Part shown: positions 50,940 through 59,159 of the stretch, one piece after another | How positions within the stretch are numbered: position 1 is the stretch's first letter | Layout of the letters: each line of letters opens with the position of its first letter | Assembly (NCBI RefSeq): GCF_041821025.1 | Contig: NZ_JBGUAY010000002.1 | Coordinates: 434,001-498,000, forward strand | Length of the DNA stretch: 64,000 nt | Direction: 5' to 3' | Source: Egicoccus sp. AB-alg6-2 | GTDB lineage: Bacteria > Actinomycetota > Nitriliruptoria > Nitriliruptorales > Nitriliruptoraceae | Notes under the pieces: generated by a model | What the model was told of the DNA's origin: nothing | Databases searched by the model: none | What the model saw: the letters and a program-made list of their open reading frames with translations, nothing else | Program-made: the position numbers and the translations under genes

Positions 50940-51581
50940 CTACCAGCTGACCACCGGTGCCTGCCGGATCCAGGTGCCCTGCTCGAGCTCATCGAGGAGG
51001 AACCGCGCGAGATCGCGGCGTCCGAGGGTGGTGCCCGAGCCGTCACCGACACGGCCGCCCGTGCGCACACGTCCGCGCCCACCCGCGTCCACCAGCCGAG
51101 GGACGCGCACCACGGTCCAGTCGAGGTCCGATGCGGTGATTGCCGCAACCGCGGCCTGGCCGTCGTCGAGGATGTCGCGCTGGACCAGCGACATCAGGCC
51201 GCGGATGGCGCGGTCCGCGACGCCCGGGACGTCGCCATCGAGGCGGACCCCGGCCCCGGTGAGAAACACCAGGCGTCGCACCCCGTGGCGGTGCATCGCC
51301 GGGAGCACGTGGGAGACGACCTCGGCGCGCAGCCGCTTTGGGCCGCCGCGCACCGGGCCGCTGGCGTCGAGGACCGCGTCCGCACCGGCGATGGCGGCAT
51401 CCACGGCCGACGCGTCGGTCGCATCGCCGACGACGAGGCGCAGGCGATCGTCGGACGGGAGCAGCCGGGCGGCCTTGCCCTCGTCGCGCACGAGACAGGT
51501 GAGGCGGTGGCCGCGGGCCAGCGCGTCGGGGACGAGCGGTACACCGGTCCGACCGGTCGCTCCGAGCAACGTCAGGTTCAT
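50940..51581 (-). CDS. NAD(P)H-binding SDR/NmrA-like protein
   Basis: 213 aa atypical short-chain dehydrogenase. The dinucleotide motif LLGATGRTG (4-12), DATDASAVDAAI, and DLDWTVVRVPRL (characteristic of the NAD(P)H-binding flavin-reductase-like family) are visible. There is no YxxxK. GGGAG lies 6-7 nt before the ATG. It is divergent from the MarR gene, with operator palindromes between them, so probably repressed by that regulator. A redox or stress role is typical of such pairs (inference). Confidence 0.88.
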   Translation of the reverse strand: MNLTLLGATGRTGVPLVPDALARGHRLTCLVRDEGKAARLLPSDDRLRLVVGDATDASAVDAAIAGADAVLDASGPVRGGPKRLRAEVVSHVLPAMHRHGVRRLVFLTGAGVRLDGDVPGVADRAIRGLMSLVQRDILDDGQAAVAAITASDLDWTVVRVPRLVDAGGRGRVRTGGRVGDGSGTTLGRRDLARFLLDELEQGTWIRQAPVVSW

Positions 51582-51641
51582 GGCGGGCTCCCTGGCCTGT
51601 CCGCCCAGTCGCCTGGTGCGGCGGGCCGCCGGGCGAAGATC

Positions 51642-51656
51642 GTCAACGGCGTTGAC
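51642..51656. promoter_or_regulatory. MarR operator site 1
   Basis: Perfect inverted repeat GTCAAC-ggc-GTTGAC. It has the same half-sites as site 2 and lies 61 bp before the SDR start. TTGAC within the half-site may serve as a -35 element. Probable binding site of the divergent MarR regulator. Confidence 0.72.
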
Positions 51657-51678
51657 CGTAGGTCCGGGTCGGTGAAAT

Positions 51679-51704
51679 GTCAACAACGTTGACGTATCGT
51701 TGAC
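51679..51704. promoter_or_regulatory. MarR operator site 2 with extra half-site
   Basis: Perfect inverted repeat GTCAAC-aac-GTTGAC at 51679-51693, then a third GTTGAC half-site at 51699-51704. Centres of sites 1 and 2 are 37 bp apart. The position just before the MarR gene start (51731) suits autorepression plus control of the SDR gene. Confidence 0.75.
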
Positions 51705-51730
51705 GTCACCGAGCTGCAAAGGGGCGGGAC

Positions 51731-52180
51731 GTGCCGACACCATCGAGCAACGAACTCCCGCCCGGCCGGCTCGCGGCGGCGTTGCTCGAGGCGAGCCAGT
51801 GGTTCGACGAGGCGCTGCTGGCCCGCCTGGAGCAGGAAGGGGGCCCGGTGCTGTCACCGAACCGGTCGCGCGCGTTCCTCGCGATGTCCTCCGGGCCGCT
51901 GCGCGTCATCGAGCTCGCCCGCCAGCTCGACATCTCCCGACAGGCCGCGCACAAGCTCCTGGACGGCCTCGAACGGGACGCGCTCGTGGAGCGGTGGACC
52001 GACGAGCGCGACCGACGGGCGCAGTTGGTCACGCTGACCGACCGGGGCCGCGACGTCGCGCGCCGGGCCGCCCGGATCCTGGGTGAGCTCGAAGCGGAGT
52101 TGCGCGGCCGGATCGGGCCTGGCCACGTCGACGCGTTGCGCCGGGCCCTGGCCGTGGACTGGGGGCGGAGCCCGCGGTGA
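51731..52180 (+). CDS. MarR-family transcriptional regulator
   Basis: 149 aa winged-helix regulator. Helix-turn-helix at about 56-80 (RVIELARQLDISRQAAHKLLDGLE), wing at about 85-105 (VERWTDERDRRAQLVTLT) and the long C-terminal dimerisation helix. The wing sequence DERDRRAQLV is the family DxRxxR signature. AAGGGGCGGGAC precedes the GTG. Divergent from the SDR gene with two palindromic operators between. No Cys suggestive of a redox switch is evident; ligand unknown. Confidence 0.92.
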   Translation: MPTPSSNELPPGRLAAALLEASQWFDEALLARLEQEGGPVLSPNRSRAFLAMSSGPLRVIELARQLDISRQAAHKLLDGLERDALVERWTDERDRRAQLVTLTDRGRDVARRAARILGELEAELRGRIGPGHVDALRRALAVDWGRSPR

Positions 52181-52277
52181 TCACCGCACGCATCCGTGCT
52201 TTTCGCCGTTCTCGGGCGCAACGCGGCGTACGATCGGTCGTCGCGGTGACCGAGCATCGGCTCGTCGGAGGGTGGCC

Positions 52278-52739
52278 GTGGAAGATGTCCTTGCCTGGTA
52301 CGTGGCCGGCCCGGTGTTCGGGCTGCTCGTCGTCGCCCTGTACGCGGTCTCCAACCAGCGTCTCGGTGTGTCGGGGTCGTACCTGCACCTCGGCTTCGCG
52401 CTTCGCGGCCAGCCGGCAGAAGCGTGGCGACTGTGGTTCCTGGCCGGGCTGCTGGCCGGTGCCGCGGCGGCTGCCGCGTCCCGGGGGCAGCTCGCGCCCA
52501 GCGCCTACTACGGGCGGCTGAGCGAGGTCGTCCCGGCGATGCTGCTGCCCCCGGTGCTGGTCGCCGGCGGGCTGCTGATCGGCTACGGCGCCCGTTGGGC
52601 CGGCGGCTGCACCTCCGGCAACGGGCTGGCGGGCTGCTCGACCCGCTCGACCGGGAGCCTGACGGCCACCGTGACCTTCTTCTCCACCGCCGTGGCCGTG
52701 ACCTGGCTCGTGCACTGGGTGACGGGTGGTGCGTTGTGA
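52278..52739 (+). CDS. YeeE/YedE family membrane protein, N-terminal half
   Basis: 153 aa with about four membrane helices. The family motif GGCTSGNGL (about 111-119) carries the conserved Cys thought to handle sulfur species in YeeE/TsuA thiosulfate channels. GGAGG lies 6 nt before GTG 52278. The stop overlaps the following gene (GTGA), which encodes the complementary half, so the transporter is a two-polypeptide form. It may import thiosulfate or another reduced sulfur compound (family knowledge; substrate inferred). Confidence 0.87.
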   Translation: MEDVLAWYVAGPVFGLLVVALYAVSNQRLGVSGSYLHLGFALRGQPAEAWRLWFLAGLLAGAAAAAASRGQLAPSAYYGRLSEVVPAMLLPPVLVAGGLLIGYGARWAGGCTSGNGLAGCSTRSTGSLTATVTFFSTAVAVTWLVHWVTGGAL

Positions 52740-53173
52740 AGGTTGCCGGGGCGCTGATCGGGTTGGTCTTCGGAGCCGCCCTGTGGCTCAGCGGCATGGC
52801 CGACTACGACGTCATCCACCGCGGCCTGCTGTTCCAGGAGGCGCACCTGTACCTGATGATGGTCGCGTCGATCGGGACCGCCGCCCCGCTGTTGTGGCTG
52901 CTCGAGCGTCGTGGTTGGCGCACGGCCCTCGGCGGCGCGCTGCGGATCGGTCGCGAGCCGCCCAAGGCCAAACACGTCGAGGGGGGCCTGACGTTCGGCA
53001 TCGGCTGGGCGATCGCGGGCACCTGTCCGGGCGCGGTGGCCGCGATGGTCGCCGGCGGTCGTCTGCACGGCCTCTGGGTCATGCTCGGGATCGGGGCGGG
53101 CGTGATGATCCGGGACCGGCGTGAGAAGCGGTCCGCTTCTGCCGCTCCTGTCGACCAGGTGCTCACCGGGTAG
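52736..53173 (+). CDS. YeeE/YedE family membrane protein, C-terminal half
   Basis: 145 aa with about four membrane helices. It starts with GALIGLVFGAALWLSGMAD, a stretch typical of YeeE/YedE second halves, and carries the second conserved Cys in GTCPGAV (about 99-105). It overlaps the upstream half by 4 bp and must be made with it. The C-terminal tail is basic and cytoplasmic. Together the two make one pseudo-twofold channel. Confidence 0.87.
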   Translation: MKVAGALIGLVFGAALWLSGMADYDVIHRGLLFQEAHLYLMMVASIGTAAPLLWLLERRGWRTALGGALRIGREPPKAKHVEGGLTFGIGWAIAGTCPGAVAAMVAGGRLHGLWVMLGIGAGVMIRDRREKRSASAAPVDQVLTG

Positions 53174-53276
53174 GAGAGGCGCTGCCTCGACATCCTGGAC
53201 TTCTGCGCGGCGATCCCTTGACAGGCGGCACGGTCCGGCGGAACGTGAATGCAGGTTGAGCCTGGAGGAGGGGGCC

Positions 53277-53858
53277 ATGTTCGTCCAGTTCATCGAGGGG
53301 CCGATCGACGACCCGAAGGCACTCCGCGACCGGCTGGATCGCTGGCGCGACGACCTCGCCGCCGGGAGCGGCTGGGCCGGTACCACGGCCGGGGTGACCG
53401 ACGAGGGCACCGCCTTCGTCGCCGCCCGGTTCGAGTCCGCGGAGGCCGCGCGGGCCAACTCCGACCGCGCCGAGCAATCCGAGTGGTGGGCCGAGACCGA
53501 GCGCCTCTTCGGCGGACAGGTCTCGTTCGAGGACCACGAGGACGTGTCCACCTTCCGCTCGGGCGGCTCCGACGACGCGGGGTTCGTCCAGGTCATCCGT
53601 GGCAAGGTCAACGACGTCGACACCGCGCGCGAGCTCATGGTGGAGATGCCGGACGACATCCGTCCCGACGTGATCGGCGGACTCGTCGGGCTCGCTCCCG
53701 ACGGCACCTACACCACCGTGGTGTACTTCACCTCGGAGGCCGCGGCACGCGAAGGCGAGACCGACGAGGGCGACGAGTTCTCCGAGCAGATGAACGCACT
53801 CCACGACCAGCCGCCACGGTTCCTCGACCTCCCCGACCCGTGGATGTGGTCGCCCTGA
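53277..53858 (+). CDS. Hypothetical protein with two ferredoxin-like barrel repeats
   Basis: 193 aa soluble acidic protein. Two similar halves begin MFVQFIEGPIDDPKALRDRL (1-20) and FVQVIRGKVNDVDTARELM (about 102-120), each followed by GTTAGVTDEGTAFVAARFES or LVGLAPDGTYTTVVYFTS and an Ala-rich helix. This looks like a duplicated dimeric alpha/beta-barrel (antibiotic-monooxygenase/EthD-like) fold. GGAGGAGGG precedes the ATG. Function unknown. A clear terminator hairpin follows at 53921. Confidence 0.75.
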   Translation: MFVQFIEGPIDDPKALRDRLDRWRDDLAAGSGWAGTTAGVTDEGTAFVAARFESAEAARANSDRAEQSEWWAETERLFGGQVSFEDHEDVSTFRSGGSDDAGFVQVIRGKVNDVDTARELMVEMPDDIRPDVIGGLVGLAPDGTYTTVVYFTSEAAAREGETDEGDEFSEQMNALHDQPPRFLDLPDPWMWSP

Positions 53859-53920
53859 GACCGTGGCGGCACGCGCGAGGTGGGGTGACCGCGACGGATG
53901 GGCGACTCCCCGTGAAACGC

Positions 53921-53950
53921 CGAGAACCGGCCACGACGGGCCGGTTCTCG
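53921..53950. terminator. Bidirectional terminator hairpin
   Basis: CGAGAACCGGCC at 53921-53932 pairs perfectly with 53939-53950, loop 6 nt. It lies between the end of the 53277 gene and the 3' end of tRNA-Lys on the other strand, so it could terminate both. Confidence 0.75.
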
Positions 53951-53955
53951 TGTGG

Positions 53956-54028
53956 TGCGCCGCCAGGGACTCGAACCCCGAACCTGCCGGTTAAGAGCCG
54001 GATGCTCTACCAATTGAGCTAGCGGCGC
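53956..54028 (-). tRNA. tRNA-Lys (anticodon CTT)
   Basis: 73-nt cloverleaf on the minus strand. Acceptor stem GCGCCGC/GCGGCGC with discriminator A, D-arm AGCTCAATTGGTAGAGC, anticodon loop CTCTTAA giving CTT, and T-arm with GGTTCGAGTCC. No encoded CCA. Confidence 0.96.
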
Positions 54029-54073
54029 GTGCGCGGGGCGGAACGGTACAGCATCCGCGAACCCGCGACGCAG

Positions 54074-54148
54074 GGTGGATGAGGGGACTTGAACCCCCGG
54101 CCTCTTGGATCACAACCAAGCGCTCTAACCAAGCTGAGCTACACCCAC
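54074..54148 (-). tRNA. tRNA-His (anticodon GTG)
   Basis: Minus strand. Acceptor GTGGGTG/CATCCAC with one G-U pair, anticodon loop TTGTGAT giving GTG, T-arm GGGGGTTCAAGTCCCC. The discriminator is C and the base before position 1 (54149 complement) is G, the G-1/C73 pair expected for tRNA-His. Confidence 0.96.
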
Positions 54149-54206
54149 CAAGGCGTACCGGTCGCCCGGCACGATCGCGGAGAGTACGGCACCGCCACGG
54201 GGGCGG

Positions 54207-55352
54207 TCAAAGCGCACGCTGCCCGGTCGTCGTGGCGCCCCGCCCACCGGTGGCAACGTCCTCCACCAACGCGTAGAGGGCCGCGAGCTCAAACGGTTTA
54301 CCCAGGACCGGGCGCCCGTCGAGCTGACCGCCAGGTGCCGCGTCACCGGTGAGATACACCACCTGGCCCGCTGCCTCGGGCCAGCGCCGCGCGAGCCGTG
54401 CGGCGATGTCGGTGCCGAGCTCGTCACCGACGTGGAGGTCCAGCAGCACGACGTCGGCGGCTCCGGCCTCCAGCGCCGCTTCGGCGGCCGCGCCGTCCGC
54501 GACCGCCGTCACGGTCCAGCCCGCTCGCCCGAGGACGCTGATCAGGAGCTGTCGTGCCGACGCGTCGTCGTCGACCACCACGGCGCGCCACGAACGGGAC
54601 ACCGCGTCCGTCGCCGGGTCACCTTGGACTGCGGCAGCGTCGGTGGCGCCATCCGCCGCCGCGCGCAGGCGCACCGTCACGACGTTGCCCGCGTCCAACC
54701 CCGGGGTCAAGGTGAGCCCGGCGCCATGACCCGACAGGTGCACGCGCGCTGCCGCGACGTCCACTCCGACCCCGCGCCCGAGCGGCAGTTCCCCCAGGAA
54801 CGGCAGGAACGGGCGCTGGCTGATCCGGTCGGGGACGGGGTCACCGTCGTCGGTGATCGTGATCACCACCTCGTCGGTCCGGCGGTGCACCTCCACCACG
54901 ACGGGCCGGCCGCGCCCAGGGGTTCCGTGGGCATCCTCGATGAGGGCGAAGATCGCGCGTGGCAGCAACTCGGGATCGGCGTGGACCCTGGCGTCGCCCA
55001 TGGCGGCGGTCACCTCCACCTCGAGATCCTGCGCACGGCACCAGGCACGAATCCGTTCGACGACCGCCGTGAGTTCCGTCGGCTGCACCGACGCTTCGGA
55101 CGGCGCGTAGCGGCCCGAGGCGTCCGCGGCGAGCCGGCTGGCGCGCATGACCTCCCGCTCGACGATGTCGAGCAGCTCGTGACGCTGTTCGTCGTCGTCC
55201 ACCGACCGCAGCGCGGCCGCTGCCATCGCGACCGTCGCGAGCGGGTTGTTGAGGTCGTGCACGACGCCGCGCAGCACCGCGTGGACCATCGCGTGGCGGA
55301 ACCGCACCTCGGCGTCCGTGGTCGGTCGGTCCCCAGGCGTCGACGTGCTCAC
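54207..55352 (-). CDS. Histidine kinase-receiver hybrid, short form
   Basis: 381 aa soluble protein. Dimerisation domain with phospho-His in VVHDLNNPLATV (about residue 32), a reduced ATPase domain at about 95-230 in which the usual N-box Asn is not obvious (LPRAIFALIEDAHG) while ITDDGDPVPD and GRGVGVDVA remain, and a receiver at about 255-370 (VVVDDDAS, LLDLHVGDE with phospho-Asp, LGKPFE). No sensor domain. GGGAG precedes the GTG. The divergent N-box raises doubt about ATP-dependent kinase activity; it may act as a phosphotransfer module. Confidence 0.85.
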   Translation of the reverse strand: MSTSTPGDRPTTDAEVRFRHAMVHAVLRGVVHDLNNPLATVAMAAAALRSVDDDEQRHELLDIVEREVMRASRLAADASGRYAPSEASVQPTELTAVVERIRAWCRAQDLEVEVTAAMGDARVHADPELLPRAIFALIEDAHGTPGRGRPVVVEVHRRTDEVVITITDDGDPVPDRISQRPFLPFLGELPLGRGVGVDVAAARVHLSGHGAGLTLTPGLDAGNVVTVRLRAAADGATDAAAVQGDPATDAVSRSWRAVVVDDDASARQLLISVLGRAGWTVTAVADGAAAEAALEAGAADVVLLDLHVGDELGTDIAARLARRWPEAAGQVVYLTGDAAPGGQLDGRPVLGKPFELAALYALVEDVATGGRGATTTGQRAL

Positions 55353-55414
55353 GCGCCCCGCTCCCTCGTCGTCCCCGGGGGCAAGGCTACTGGGCGCGGG
55401 GCTTCACGAGCGGG

Positions 55415-55591
55415 TCAGAGGTCGGCCTCGTCCGGATCCACCCCGGGCGCCGTCTCGTCGGCACGGAAGTTGTCCCGGCCCGTGACGTCGTCCTCGCTGG
55501 CTCCCGCACGACGCTCGCGCAGTTCTGCCTGCTCGTCGGGGTGGTCGGCCTGGCCCTGGTGGGTGTCGTCGTCGATGGGTTGGTCGGACAT
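55415..55591 (-). CDS. Small acidic protein
   Basis: 58 aa, read directly from the minus strand. ATG preceded by GGGAGCGGGGA. It begins MSDQPIDDDTHQGQAD and ends PGVDPDEADL; it is rich in Asp and Glu and has no hydrophobic stretch, so it is probably disordered. Codon use is GC3-biased like its neighbours. It lies between the DUF2254 gene and the hybrid kinase, all on the same strand. Function unknown. Confidence 0.6.
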   Translation of the reverse strand: MSDQPIDDDTHQGQADHPDEQAELRERRAGASEDDVTGRDNFRADETAPGVDPDEADL

Positions 55592-55620
55592 TCCCCGCTC
55601 CCGGTTCGTGTGCCGTCACG

Positions 55621-56847
55621 CTACGAGCCAGCCCGTCGGCCCGGACGCACCGCCCCTGTCGTCGAGCCACCGGCCGAGAGCTCCTCTCGCAGCCGGTCCA
55701 ACGTCGCCCAGGCGTCGTCGTCGCCGACCTCGTCGGCCGTGCCCTGCAACGCCTCCACCGTCGCTTGCACCTGGCGGCACATCGAGGCGTCGGGGACGGC
55801 GGTGTGCAGCCGCTCGAAGACCGCCGTGAGGTGGTCGGCGGGGCTCCACGCCGCGCCGGAGACGACCGCCCGATCGTCCTCGCCCCGGCGGCATCCCGTG
55901 GCCGTGCCGCGGCGGATCAGAACGTGCAACACGCCGCGCAGGTGCACCAGGGCCTCGTAGGCCGTCGAGGTGTCCGACGAGTGGGGCGCCATCGCGTGCT
56001 CGGCGATGTCCACCAACTGCTGGACCGCGTAGGCGAGGTCCAGGCGGGTCGAGCGGGTGCGCGTGACCGTGAACGCCGCACGGAGCCGCGCCTGCGTGTC
56101 CTCGTCGACGTCGACCGACAGGGTGGCGACGCGCTCGCCCTCGGCCACGAAGTCGCCGACGTCGAGCCCGAGTTCCAGGGTGGCGCCCGCGGGGAGGGCG
56201 TCGAGCAGGCCGTCGAAGTCGATCCCCTGGATCCAACCCAGCGTGCGGCTGCGGATGACGGTGCCCGTGGGGCGCCCGGCCGGGACCGGGAGCGCGTCGT
56301 TCGGCCACGGCTCCTCCGCGAGGAGGTCCAGGACCTGATCGGCGAGCGTCCTGACCACGCTCGGCATCGACAGCGACGACACGGCGTTGCGCATCGCCAG
56401 CAGCACGCCGATCAGCGCTGCGATGACGGCCGCGAACCCCACCGACGCGCTCAGCAGCGGGATCGCCTCGGCGTCGGCCGGCAGCAGGACCATGACGCTG
56501 GCCAGATAGCTGAACATGCTCACCATGACGCCGAGGACGCGCCGCTGGAACCGGTCGTCGAGGTAGGCGACGAGGATGCGCGACGAGACCTGCCCGGACG
56601 CGAGCCCGACCACCACGGTGCGCATCCACAGGGCGAACACCGCGATGGTGAGAACGCCACCGAGGCACGCGCCCAGCAACGCCTGGGCCATCGACGAATC
56701 GACCGGGATCCCGATGCGGAGCAGCCGGTCGAGCTGCCACACCGCGAGGGCGACCGCGATGCCGGCCGCGACCCCGATCGCGCCACGGAGGGCGAGGCCG
56801 GCCGCGAACGTGCGCAGGCGGGTTTCGTCGTGCATGGAACGCGGCAC
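55621..56847 (-). CDS. DUF2254-type membrane protein
   Basis: 408 aa. GTG 56847 follows AGGAAAG by about 4-7 nt; ATG 56835 is an alternative. Four hydrophobic segments at about 12-37, 52-75, 97-120 and 127-152, then a soluble C-terminal domain of about 250 residues. VASGQVSSRILVAYLDDRFQRRVLG-like text (in pieces: SGQVSSRILVAYLDDR, QRRVLGVMVSMFSY) is the DUF2254 signature. The function of this family is not established; inner-membrane location expected. Confidence 0.85.
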   Translation of the reverse strand: MPRSMHDETRLRTFAAGLALRGAIGVAAGIAVALAVWQLDRLLRIGIPVDSSMAQALLGACLGGVLTIAVFALWMRTVVVGLASGQVSSRILVAYLDDRFQRRVLGVMVSMFSYLASVMVLLPADAEAIPLLSASVGFAAVIAALIGVLLAMRNAVSSLSMPSVVRTLADQVLDLLAEEPWPNDALPVPAGRPTGTVIRSRTLGWIQGIDFDGLLDALPAGATLELGLDVGDFVAEGERVATLSVDVDEDTQARLRAAFTVTRTRSTRLDLAYAVQQLVDIAEHAMAPHSSDTSTAYEALVHLRGVLHVLIRRGTATGCRRGEDDRAVVSGAAWSPADHLTAVFERLHTAVPDASMCRQVQATVEALQGTADEVGDDDAWATLDRLREELSAGGSTTGAVRPGRRAGS

Positions 56848-56958
56848 GAAACTTTCCTGACGATCGCCGGCACGAACCCCACCAGCCTGGTCGCACGCCG
56901 CCCGGCTGGCGCGGCCGCGGTGCCATCGCACGGACAGGTGACGGCCGCACGCCGTGAG

Positions 56959-57032
56959 CGCGCCCGGCAGGATTCGAACCTGCGACCGTCGGATTAGAAG
57001 TCCGGTGCTCTATCCAGCTGAGCTACGGGCGC
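56959..57032 (-). tRNA. tRNA-Arg (anticodon TCT)
   Basis: 74-nt cloverleaf on the minus strand. Acceptor GCGCCCG/CGGGCGC, discriminator G, D-arm AGCTCAGCTGGATAGAGC, anticodon loop CTTCTAA giving TCT, T-arm GCAGGTTCGAATCCTGC. No encoded CCA. It decodes AGA, a rare codon in this GC-rich genome. Confidence 0.96.
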
Positions 57033-57099
57033 GTGCCGCGGGATGGTAACGGCGGCACCCCCCGTGCCGGCTCCAAGCGCCCGCGGCCGGGCATCAGGC

Positions 57100-59094
57100 T
57101 CAGTCGTCGAGACCGGCCATGTACTCGGCCCAGATGCTGGCCGGCAGCGACCCGCCGGTCACGCTCTCGAAATAGCGGCCACCGATCGTGACGTCGCGCA
57201 GGGGAGCAGGACGTTCGTGGCCGATCCACGAGGCCGTGGAGTACGCCCCGGCGAAGCCGACGAACCAGGCGTCGGCGAAGTCCTGGGTCGTGCCCGTCTT
57301 CCCGAAGGCGTCCGGCACCGCCTGCCCGACGACGGGCGCGGTGCCGTCGCTGGCCACCGGCTGGTACAGCAGGCTGCGCATCAGTCCCGCGGTCTCCTCC
57401 GAGACGACCTGCTCGCAGACGGGCTCGTGCTCGTAGATGACCTCGCCCCAGCGGTCCTCGACCCGCTCGATCAGGTACGGCTCACAGCGCACGCCCGCGT
57501 TGGCCCACGTGCCGTACGCCACCGCCATCTCGAGGGGGAAGATCTCGGGGGTACCCAGCGCGATCGAGCACATCCGCTCCCCGAAGTCCTCGATGTTCGA
57601 GGACTCGGTGATGCCGTGCGCCTGCGCGAGGGCAACGATGCGCTCGATACCGACGTCACGGGCGAGCTTGACGAAGTACACGTTGTTGGAGGCGCGCATC
57701 GCCTCGGGCAGTTCGATCTCGCCACCGTCTTCGCCGCCGTAGTTCTGCGGCTCGTAGTCGTCCTCGTCGGAGAACCCGCATCCCTCGATCGGTTCACCCG
57801 ACGGCGTGTCGTACTCGTGGTCGAGCGTCACGCCGTCCTCGATGGCCGCCGCGGCGACGAAGGGCTTGAACGCCGAGCCTGCCTGACGCCCCGAGCCGCC
57901 CGCGTTGGGCAGTGCCGGGTTGACCTGCGTGGCCAGGCACGGCTCGTCCTCGTCGAGGTCGGGCGGGCAGGCCCCGAACTGTCGCGGTCCCAGAGCGACG
58001 GCACGCAAGGCACCGGTGGCGTGCTCGACCGTGATCAGCGCGCCCATCGGGTCGTGTTCTGGATCGTCGAGGTGGTTGGCCAGCGTCTCGTTAGCACGGG
58101 CGTGGACGGCCGGATCGAGGGTGGTGAAGATGCGCAGTCCGCCCTCGAAGACGGCGTCGATCCGCTCGGCCCGGGTTTCGCCGACAGCTTCGCGCAGCCC
58201 GGGCTGCATCGCCATGTTCTCGTCGTAGATCAGCCGCTTGACGTAGTCGATCCAGAACGGTTCGGCGGCGACCTCCTCGCGCAGGTCGAGTTCGAGCGGC
58301 TCGTTCCTGGCGGCGTCGAGGTCCTCGGCGTCGATGGCCCCCTCGGCCAGCATCCGGCTCAGGACCACGTCGCGGCGACGTTCGGCGGCCTCGGGATCGC
58401 TCACCGGGTTGGTGGTCGAGGGCGCCTGGATCGTGCCGGCCAGCGTGGCGGCCTCCGCGAGGGTCAGCTCCTCGATCGGCTTGCTGAAGTAGTGCTCGGC
58501 CGCGGTCCCGAACCCGTACACCCCGTCGCCGAGGTAGACGGCGTTGAGGTAGCGCTCGAGGATCTCGTCCTTGCTCAGGCGCTGCTCGAGTTCCACCGCC
58601 CACACGACCTCGTGCATCTTGCGGTCGAGGGTCTGCTCGGGGTCCAGCAACGTCATCTTGACGTACTGCTGGGTGATGGTGGAGGCGCCCTCCTCGATGC
58701 CGCCGGCCGTCGCGTTGCGCGCCGCGGCACGCAGGACCGACTGGTGGTTGACGCCGTTGTGCTCGTAGAACTCGTCGTCCTCGATGGCCAGCACGGCGTC
58801 GACGAGCACCTGGGGAACCTGGTCGAGCGTGACCGGTTCGCGCCGCTCGACGCCCGACAACTCCGCGATCCGTTCCCCACTGGACTCGTGGACCGTGGAG
58901 ATCTCCGCCGCGATCGGCAGGTTCTCCGGCAGCGGAGGTCGGTCGATCACCTGCGTCCGCGTCGCGTCGACCGTGTCGGCGGCCGCGACCACGAACGGCA
59001 CGATCGGCGCCAGGACCAGCAGGCCCAGGGCCACGACGATCACCAGCACCCCGGTGAGGCTGCGCAGCCCGCGACTGATCGAGTTGAACGACAT
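57100..59094 (-). CDS. Class A penicillin-binding protein (transglycosylase/transpeptidase)
   Basis: 664 aa bifunctional peptidoglycan synthase. N-terminal membrane anchor at about 12-38. GT51 domain with catalytic Glu105 (AIEDDEFYEHNGV) and GASTITQQYVK. Transpeptidase domain with SxxK serine near 406 (GSAFKPF), SxN near 467 (ASNNVYF) and KTG near 596 (FGKTGTTQDFADAWFVG). ATG 59094 was chosen just before the anchor; GTG 59100 is possible. It polymerises and cross-links glycan strands outside the membrane. The C-terminus lacks the PASTA domains found in some actinobacterial PBPs. Confidence 0.94.
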   Translation of the reverse strand: MSFNSISRGLRSLTGVLVIVVALGLLVLAPIVPFVVAAADTVDATRTQVIDRPPLPENLPIAAEISTVHESSGERIAELSGVERREPVTLDQVPQVLVDAVLAIEDDEFYEHNGVNHQSVLRAAARNATAGGIEEGASTITQQYVKMTLLDPEQTLDRKMHEVVWAVELEQRLSKDEILERYLNAVYLGDGVYGFGTAAEHYFSKPIEELTLAEAATLAGTIQAPSTTNPVSDPEAAERRRDVVLSRMLAEGAIDAEDLDAARNEPLELDLREEVAAEPFWIDYVKRLIYDENMAMQPGLREAVGETRAERIDAVFEGGLRIFTTLDPAVHARANETLANHLDDPEHDPMGALITVEHATGALRAVALGPRQFGACPPDLDEDEPCLATQVNPALPNAGGSGRQAGSAFKPFVAAAAIEDGVTLDHEYDTPSGEPIEGCGFSDEDDYEPQNYGGEDGGEIELPEAMRASNNVYFVKLARDVGIERIVALAQAHGITESSNIEDFGERMCSIALGTPEIFPLEMAVAYGTWANAGVRCEPYLIERVEDRWGEVIYEHEPVCEQVVSEETAGLMRSLLYQPVASDGTAPVVGQAVPDAFGKTGTTQDFADAWFVGFAGAYSTASWIGHERPAPLRDVTIGGRYFESVTGGSLPASIWAEYMAGLDD

Positions 59095-59159
59095 GGCCAC
59101 AGCATGGCGTGTCCAGGATCGACACCCCGCCGACGTCCCCGACCGGATGGTCGGGAAGA

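Noticed and set aside
53956-54148. tRNA pair considered as an integration site for a mobile element
   Set aside because: No integrase, no direct repeat of the tRNA 3' ends and no change in base composition around them.
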